From positions 186,001 to 250,000 of the forward strand of contig NZ_JBBYXL010000009.1 in the NCBI RefSeq assembly GCF_039655865.1: a DNA stretch of 64,000 nucleotides, given 5' to 3'. This document shows, in pieces, positions 59,432-64,000 of the stretch. Under the pieces are notes generated by a model. It saw only the letters and a program-made list of their open reading frames with translations, did not search any database and was not told the DNA's origin. Each line of letters starts with the position of its first letter. Positions within the stretch are counted from its first letter, which is position 1. The stretch is from Prosthecobacter sp. SYSU 5D2 (lineage in GTDB: Bacteria > Verrucomicrobiota > Verrucomicrobiia > Verrucomicrobiales > Verrucomicrobiaceae). The position numbers were made by a program, and so were the translations under genes.

Positions 59432-60898
59432 TTACCCCGCAGCACTTCCTGCGACCAGTTTCCATGGCGGCGGGGGCGGGTTTGCGGGACTGAACAGCGG
59501 ACGGGTGAGAGGGCGGGGCATTTTGGGAGCCAGTTCTTCCACCGAGCCCTGCGGCAGGGTGAGGGTAAAAGTGGTTCCTTTGCCAAGCTGGCTCTGGCAT
59601 TCCACATTGCCATTCATGGACTGGGCCATGCGGTGGACGATCCATAAACCGAGACCGTTGGAGCTTTCCCCGCCGGTGGGACGCGGGGTGAGCTTGGAGA
59701 ATTTTTTGAAGAGGTTGGCCTGATCCGCCTCGCTGAGACCGGGGCCCTGATCGGCGACAGAGATGGCGACGGTGCCGCCATCCAGCGCGAGGCCGCAGTC
59801 CACCGTGGTCCCAGGGGGGGAGTATTTGATGGCGTTGGAGATGAGGTTGTCCAGGATCTGCTCCACGGCGTGCTCATCCGCCAGGGCGACGACGCGGGCC
59901 GCCCTGACAAGGAGGTTCAGGCGGATGTTTTTGGCCTCGGCACGCAACTGGTAGCTGGAGGTCATTTTGACCATCAGCGGCTCCACCGGGCAGTTGATGA
60001 TCTTCATCTGGATGGAGCCTTCCTCGATGCGCTGCACGTCCAGGAGGTTGGCGATGATGTCGAGCATCCGTTTGCACTGTTTCTGGATGACGGTGGAGGT
60101 CTCGCTGATCTGGGCCGGGGTGGGGCTGGCGTAGAAGCCGAGAAGCTCGGCATAACCGCTGATGCCGCAAAGGGGGTTTTTCAGGTCGTGCGCGGCGATG
60201 TTGAGAAACTCATCCTTCTCCTGATGCAGCCGTACCAGGCGCTCATTGGCGCTGGAGAGCTGGGCCAGGGCAGCCTCCATCTGCTGAAAAGCGCGGCGGC
60301 GGGTGCGCTCGAAGATGCAGCCCAGGAGGGTCATGAAGCAGATGAGCCCGCAATACCCGGCGAAGCTGATGGTGGCCTCCCACTCGGGACTGTAGGTATG
60401 CGGCACATGGACGCCCGCGACTTCCAGCAGGCCAAACACGGTGGCAGAGACAAAACAGAGGGCGGACCAGATGAGGGCGTCCTTGATCTCAAGCAAAAGC
60501 AGCACGCACAGCGGGATGGAGGCCAGCCAGGCGATGGCATGGCCGTAAAGGCCGCCTTCAATGGCACACAGGCCGGTGAAACCGCAGAACAGGACCAGCG
60601 CGAAGAGATGCCCGGCCAGCCGGAGGTCACGGGTGCGGCGCAGGATGGACGGGATGAGGGCGAAGGCGAGGCTGCAAACCAGAATGATGGCCACTCCCCA
60701 CCAATGGCTGGCAAAGGCGTAAAACAGGGAATAAGCCAGGCCAAACAGGCCGCCCATCCAGCCGAAGCGGATCTGCAGCCGGCTGCGACGGAGCAACTCC
60801 GGCGTCTCGCTCAGCTCCTTCGGTATATAGGAATCCCAACGCCCAAACAGCCTTTCCAAAAGACTGGCAAAGCTGGATGGAGGCGCGGCCGGTGTCAT
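59432..60898 (-). CDS. Sensor histidine kinase with multi-helix membrane sensor
   Basis: This 488-residue inner-membrane kinase has about six helices (residues 45-195) with no large periplasmic domain, a short coiled coil and a full kinase core. The H box is FLNIAAHDLKNPLCG (His near 237), N box QILDNLISNAIKYSPPG, G1 VADQGPGLS and G2 SSNGLGLWIV. The C-terminal 35 residues are Pro-rich. There is no response regulator gene in the window, so it is an orphan here. The ATG at 60898 lies 2 bases after the TGA of the FadL-like gene, so the two are cotranscribed and probably functionally linked. Confidence 0.88.
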   Translation of the reverse strand: MTPAAPPSSFASLLERLFGRWDSYIPKELSETPELLRRSRLQIRFGWMGGLFGLAYSLFYAFASHWWGVAIILVCSLAFALIPSILRRTRDLRLAGHLFALVLFCGFTGLCAIEGGLYGHAIAWLASIPLCVLLLLEIKDALIWSALCFVSATVFGLLEVAGVHVPHTYSPEWEATISFAGYCGLICFMTLLGCIFERTRRRAFQQMEAALAQLSSANERLVRLHQEKDEFLNIAAHDLKNPLCGISGYAELLGFYASPTPAQISETSTVIQKQCKRMLDIIANLLDVQRIEEGSIQMKIINCPVEPLMVKMTSSYQLRAEAKNIRLNLLVRAARVVALADEHAVEQILDNLISNAIKYSPPGTTVDCGLALDGGTVAISVADQGPGLSEADQANLFKKFSKLTPRPTGGESSNGLGLWIVHRMAQSMNGNVECQSQLGKGTTFTLTLPQGSVEELAPKMPRPLTRPLFSPANPPPPPWKLVAGSAAG

Positions 60899-60900
60899 GA

Positions 60901-62244
60901 TCAAAAGGCGATCTTGGTGGTCAGGCCGATCCAGTGGGACTGCAGTTTCACACGGCTGCCCTTATACTCACCGCCACGGATGGAGGTGGCGCTGGAGCGC
61001 TGGAAGGCGGGCAGGTCATACTGATAGGCCAGGTCCACGGCATACCGCCCGCTCTTATACCCCAGACCCACTCCGAGGGTATGCTCGGAGATGGCTGCGG
61101 TCATGGGTAGCAGGGTTTCTGTCGGGATGGGATTGCTGCCGTAGGCATAGCCCATGCGCAGAAAGAGGGAGTCGGTCAGTTCGTATTCAAAACCCAGCCG
61201 GAGGACGATGCTGTCCTTCCATTTGAGCTGGATGTTGTCCTCCAGGGACCTGGAGCCGGTGGTGGCATTCACCGCCGCATTGGAGCCTTTGTCCAGCCGC
61301 ACCTCCAGCACATCGTAGGCGCTGCTCCAGTCCACCCACTCGGCCTGGGCGCCGACATTGAGTTTCTTCATCGCCTGCCAGGAAAATCCGATGGCGGCTT
61401 TTTGGGGCAGGCGGGTGGCCACTTTGGCGTCGTATTCAAATCCGCCCGGCACACCAGTCAGTCCCGCATCCGCCAGCTGGCGGGTCACGTCTCCACGGGC
61501 GGTGCCACGGGTGTGGATGTGCGTGGCAGTCCGATAGCTGAAGGCCATGGCAAAAGTCTCCATGGGCTTCCATTGCAGAGACAGATCCCCATTGGCCCCA
61601 AAGCCTTCCGTCTCCAGATCCAGCAGTGTTTTAAATCCCGCCAGAGCGGGGTTTGACTGGAAGGTGTATGGGGTGGTCAGCTCATTGCGGTTATAAACCA
61701 GGCCCACATTGGCACCCACGGACCAATGATCCGTCAGCCTCCAGCCCAGGCCCAGCGCGGCGCGCATGTTCAGGATGGAGGAGCGGTGGTGACGCATGCC
61801 ATAGCTGGTGGCCCCGGTGGCGCCGCCGGGCGGATCACGGAAATACCAGTCCGCCAGGCGGGTGGAATCCGTCAGCAGGCTGAGGCTCATGCCCAGCCGG
61901 TCCGCCAGTGACTGACGCCAGACCAGCTCCGGCAGCAGCCCCCAGGTATCGGTCAGCCTGCCGTCGTCCCCCCAGGCATTGTCATAACTTCCGTGAGCCC
62001 AAGCCCCGGCGATGCCTACCGAAAAATCCGACTCCGTCAAAAACCCAAGCCCGGCCGGATTCATGGCCGCCGTCGTGACGGCATCCGTTTCATCCGCCAG
62101 CGTGGCCCCGGCCATGCCCATGCTACGGGCACCGAGCCCATTGCGGTCAATACCGCTGGCCAGAGCAATGGATGGTAAAAGGAAGACAATCCAAGCTCCC
62201 AGAAAACAAAAAGGTGAATTGATTCGAAACCACACTCTCAACAT
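60901..62244 (-). CDS. FadL/OmpP1-family outer-membrane transport protein
   Basis: This 447-residue protein has a signal peptide (FLGAWIVFLLPSIALASG) followed by the FadL/OmpP1 N-terminal signature NGLGARSMGMAGATLADETDAVTTAAMNPAGLGFL. About 14 amphipathic beta-strands end in Phe (TKIAF). Family members move hydrophobic compounds, such as long-chain fatty acids or aromatic hydrocarbons, across the outer membrane. The ATG at 62244 precedes the signal; the upstream in-frame stretch is AT-rich and not protein-like. It is the first gene of a two-gene operon with the histidine kinase. Confidence 0.85.
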   Translation of the reverse strand: MLRVWFRINSPFCFLGAWIVFLLPSIALASGIDRNGLGARSMGMAGATLADETDAVTTAAMNPAGLGFLTESDFSVGIAGAWAHGSYDNAWGDDGRLTDTWGLLPELVWRQSLADRLGMSLSLLTDSTRLADWYFRDPPGGATGATSYGMRHHRSSILNMRAALGLGWRLTDHWSVGANVGLVYNRNELTTPYTFQSNPALAGFKTLLDLETEGFGANGDLSLQWKPMETFAMAFSYRTATHIHTRGTARGDVTRQLADAGLTGVPGGFEYDAKVATRLPQKAAIGFSWQAMKKLNVGAQAEWVDWSSAYDVLEVRLDKGSNAAVNATTGSRSLEDNIQLKWKDSIVLRLGFEYELTDSLFLRMGYAYGSNPIPTETLLPMTAAISEHTLGVGLGYKSGRYAVDLAYQYDLPAFQRSSATSIRGGEYKGSRVKLQSHWIGLTTKIAF

Positions 62245-62657
62245 ATGAAAAATATGGTTTATATAAATTTTCAAGCATCTTATTTTACCAAAAATCATCA
62301 TAAAAGCCTCATTTTGAGGCGTTTTGCATGATTTACAGGTAATCTGGCGGAGGGTGCATTCGTCGTTTCGCACTGTCTATCCCCGCTGCTTTTTGCAATT
62401 CAGTCTGGAAAAAAGATCGGTCATCATCCGAAGAATTGAATGCCCCATGTCAGACATTCGGAAAATCAGACTGTCTTGGCCAGCCTCCTGCCATCGGCTT
62501 CAGCCGTTTGTCTCTTCAGCCTGGAGTCCTGAGCCCATGTGATGGAGCATCCTGCTATGGGGCGCTGACTACGTCCGGTAGAAACGAAAAATGCTGCAAG
62601 GTCGCTCCTGCCCTCATCGTTTCGGCGAACGTAATCTCTAAAAACCCCCTGCCCTCA
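62245..62657. other. Non-coding divergent region before the second DUF1501 gene
   Basis: This 413-base gap is AT-rich on its left half. It holds a small hairpin at 62306-62325. Several frames cross it without protein-like composition. I see no gene; it should contain the divergent promoters of the FadL-like and DUF1501 genes, but no hexamer pair is convincing. Confidence 0.55.
62306..62325. terminator. Short hairpin with flanking A and T runs
   Basis: AAAA-GCCTCA-TTT-TGAGGC-G-TTTT is a 6-bp stem flanked by A4 and T4, so it looks like a weak bidirectional terminator. It lies upstream of both divergent genes, so it could instead end a short leader transcript. Confidence 0.4.
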
Positions 62658-63947
62658 ATGAATCCTACCTCCACCTCTTTTGGCCGCCGCCAGTTCGTCG
62701 CAGGCGCGGCACAGACTTTTCTCGGCGTCTCGGCGCTCAGCCAACTGGGTTCAAAAGCCCTGGGGGCGGGAGCAAATGCCAGCCCGCAGAAGCAGGTGCC
62801 GACAGCGCGCAATGTCATCTATTTGTACATGAACGGCGGGATGAGCCATCTGGACACCTTTGATCCCAAGCCGGACAGCGATGTCATGGGCCTGACCAAG
62901 ACCATCAAGACCAGAGTGGACGGCATCCGCCTGAGCGAGAACGTGCCTCTGCTGGCACGGCACGCGAACAAGCTGGCCATCCTGCGCGGGATGAACTCCA
63001 CCCAGGGAGCGCATGAGCAGGGCAATTACTTCATGCACACCAGCTACACGCCACGGAGCAGCATCCGCCACCCTTCCATGGGCGCGTGGTTGCAGAAATT
63101 CCAGGACCGTGGCAACCCCACGCTGCCAGGCAGTGTGATGATCGGCAATGAAAGCCGCCATCCGGGCGCGGGCTTTTTTGAATCCCGCTTTACCCCGCTG
63201 ATGATCAATGACCCTGAGAGCGGCATCAACAATGTGCGGCCGCTGGACTGGTTCACGGAGGACCGCTTCGCCAGCCGGCTGAGCCTGGCCAAGAAGCTGG
63301 ACCAGAAATTTGCCTCCACCTACGATGTCAAAAACGTGCGTGCCTACAGCGACATGTATGATGACGCGGTGAAGATGATGAAGAGCGAGGAGCTGAAAGC
63401 CTTTGACCTGGATGCGGAGCCGGATGCCGTGCGTGAGAAGTATGGCCGTGACCGCTTCGGCCAGGGCTGTCTGCTGGCACGCCGCCTTGTCGAGCATGGC
63501 GTGCGCCATGTGGAAGTGAGCCTGGGCGGCTGGGACACCCACAATGCCAACTTTACCCGCGTGCCTGAGCTCTGCGACCAGCTGGACTCCGCCATGAGCG
63601 CGCTGCTGGGCGACCTGGAGGCGCGGGGCATGCTGAATGAGACGCTGATTGTGCTGGCGACGGAATTCGGCCGCACGCCAGACATTAACAGCAACGACGG
63701 CCGCGACCACCACCCGGCAGGCTTCAGCTGCGTGATGGCGGGCGGTGGCATCCGCGGCGGCCAGGTTTACGGCGCTACGGATGAGCGGGGTGACAAGGTC
63801 ATCGAAGGCTCCACCGGCATCCCGGACCTGAACGCCACCATCGGCTATGCCCTGGGTCTGCCACTGGATGCGGTGCTGTATTCCCCCACGAAGCGCCCCT
63901 TTACCATCGCGGACAAAGGCAAGCCGCTCACGCAGCTCTTCGGCTGA
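62658..63947 (+). CDS. Tat-exported DUF1501 protein (second copy)
   Basis: This 429-residue protein has a Tat signal (FGRRQFVAGAAQTFLGV) and the DUF1501 fold: VIYLYMNGGMSHLDTFDPKPDSD, the central FGQGCLLARRLVEHGVRHVEVSLGGWDTH, and LIVLATEFGRTPDINSNDGRDHHP. It belongs to the same family as 19068-20426 but to a different subgroup (ATEFGRTP instead of GGEFGRPG). Such genes usually follow a DUF1553/PSCyt cytochrome gene; here the upstream gap is non-coding and the gene stands alone on its strand. The ATG at 62658 directly precedes the Tat signal. Its reaction is unknown. Confidence 0.88.
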   Translation: MNPTSTSFGRRQFVAGAAQTFLGVSALSQLGSKALGAGANASPQKQVPTARNVIYLYMNGGMSHLDTFDPKPDSDVMGLTKTIKTRVDGIRLSENVPLLARHANKLAILRGMNSTQGAHEQGNYFMHTSYTPRSSIRHPSMGAWLQKFQDRGNPTLPGSVMIGNESRHPGAGFFESRFTPLMINDPESGINNVRPLDWFTEDRFASRLSLAKKLDQKFASTYDVKNVRAYSDMYDDAVKMMKSEELKAFDLDAEPDAVREKYGRDRFGQGCLLARRLVEHGVRHVEVSLGGWDTHNANFTRVPELCDQLDSAMSALLGDLEARGMLNETLIVLATEFGRTPDINSNDGRDHHPAGFSCVMAGGGIRGGQVYGATDERGDKVIEGSTGIPDLNATIGYALGLPLDAVLYSPTKRPFTIADKGKPLTQLFG

Positions 63948-64000
63948 TATCGTTTTTAACAGGATTCCCCCTCAGCCCCCGCTGCCGCCAGGTGCCGGGG

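Overview
The window looks like chromosomal DNA from a GC-rich member of the Verrucomicrobiota, most like Verrucomicrobiaceae such as Prosthecobacter. This is inferred from gene content: DUF1080 proteins, a PVC-type membrane-bound dehydrogenase fused to a haem domain, two DUF1501 proteins, a sulfatase, Tat-exported Gfo/Idh/MocA and BNR beta-propeller proteins, PEP-CTERM proteins and a eukaryotic-type HisA. Few start codons have a recognisable Shine-Dalgarno sequence, and several intergenic gaps hold short palindromic or tandem repeats. I see no CRISPR array, rRNA or intact insertion sequence.

Layout. 1-14.5 kb: the end of hisF, a serine carboxypeptidase, tRNA-Val, an L,D-transpeptidase lipoprotein, a secreted glycan-handling set (LamG/BNR protein, barrel glycosidase, DUF1080), an in-frame rpiB-glyA fusion ended by a strong terminator, a YwlE-like phosphatase, a UPF0175/DUF3368 toxin-antitoxin pair with its own promoter, and a Gfo/Idh/MocA protein coupled to an unknown membrane protein. 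14.8-15.9 kb: tRNA-Arg followed by phased repeats, the fossil end of a LysR regulator and an AT-rich orphan gene, which together look like a small acquired islet. 16-23 kb: DUF1015, sulfatase, DUF1501, PIG-L deacetylase and ceramidase-like genes, all on the + strand.

23-38 kb is the most interesting part. A GntR/LacI-type regulator is divergent from a tightly packed eight-gene run: esterase, HpaI aldolase, FAD oxidoreductase, BNR protein, MFS transporter, two more BNR proteins and an apparently exported pyruvyl-transferase-family protein. A 1164-residue DUF1080-dehydrogenase-HEAT-cytochrome c fusion follows. The DUF1080 domain of that fusion is almost identical to the stand-alone DUF1080 gene at 7.6-8.4 kb, in inverted orientation. 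The set reads as an uncharacterised catabolic locus for an acidic or modified glycan: release outside, import by the MFS protein, oxidation, then retro-aldol cleavage to a pyruvate-type product.

38-50 kb: FAH-family hydrolase, hisA, rsfS with a histone-H1-like tail, a glutaminase-STAS-cNMP fusion, a further propeller protein, a tonB-exbB-exbD-coiled-coil operon, a repeat protein, a CPA1 antiporter and a PLD-family lipoprotein. 50-64 kb: two tandem PEP-CTERM paralogues whose leaders share a C-tract/G-tract arrangement over the ribosome-binding region, an iron-uptake group (TonB-dependent receptor, terminator, PiuC-like dioxygenase, PepSY membrane protein), a FadL-like porin coupled to an orphan histidine kinase, and a second DUF1501 gene.
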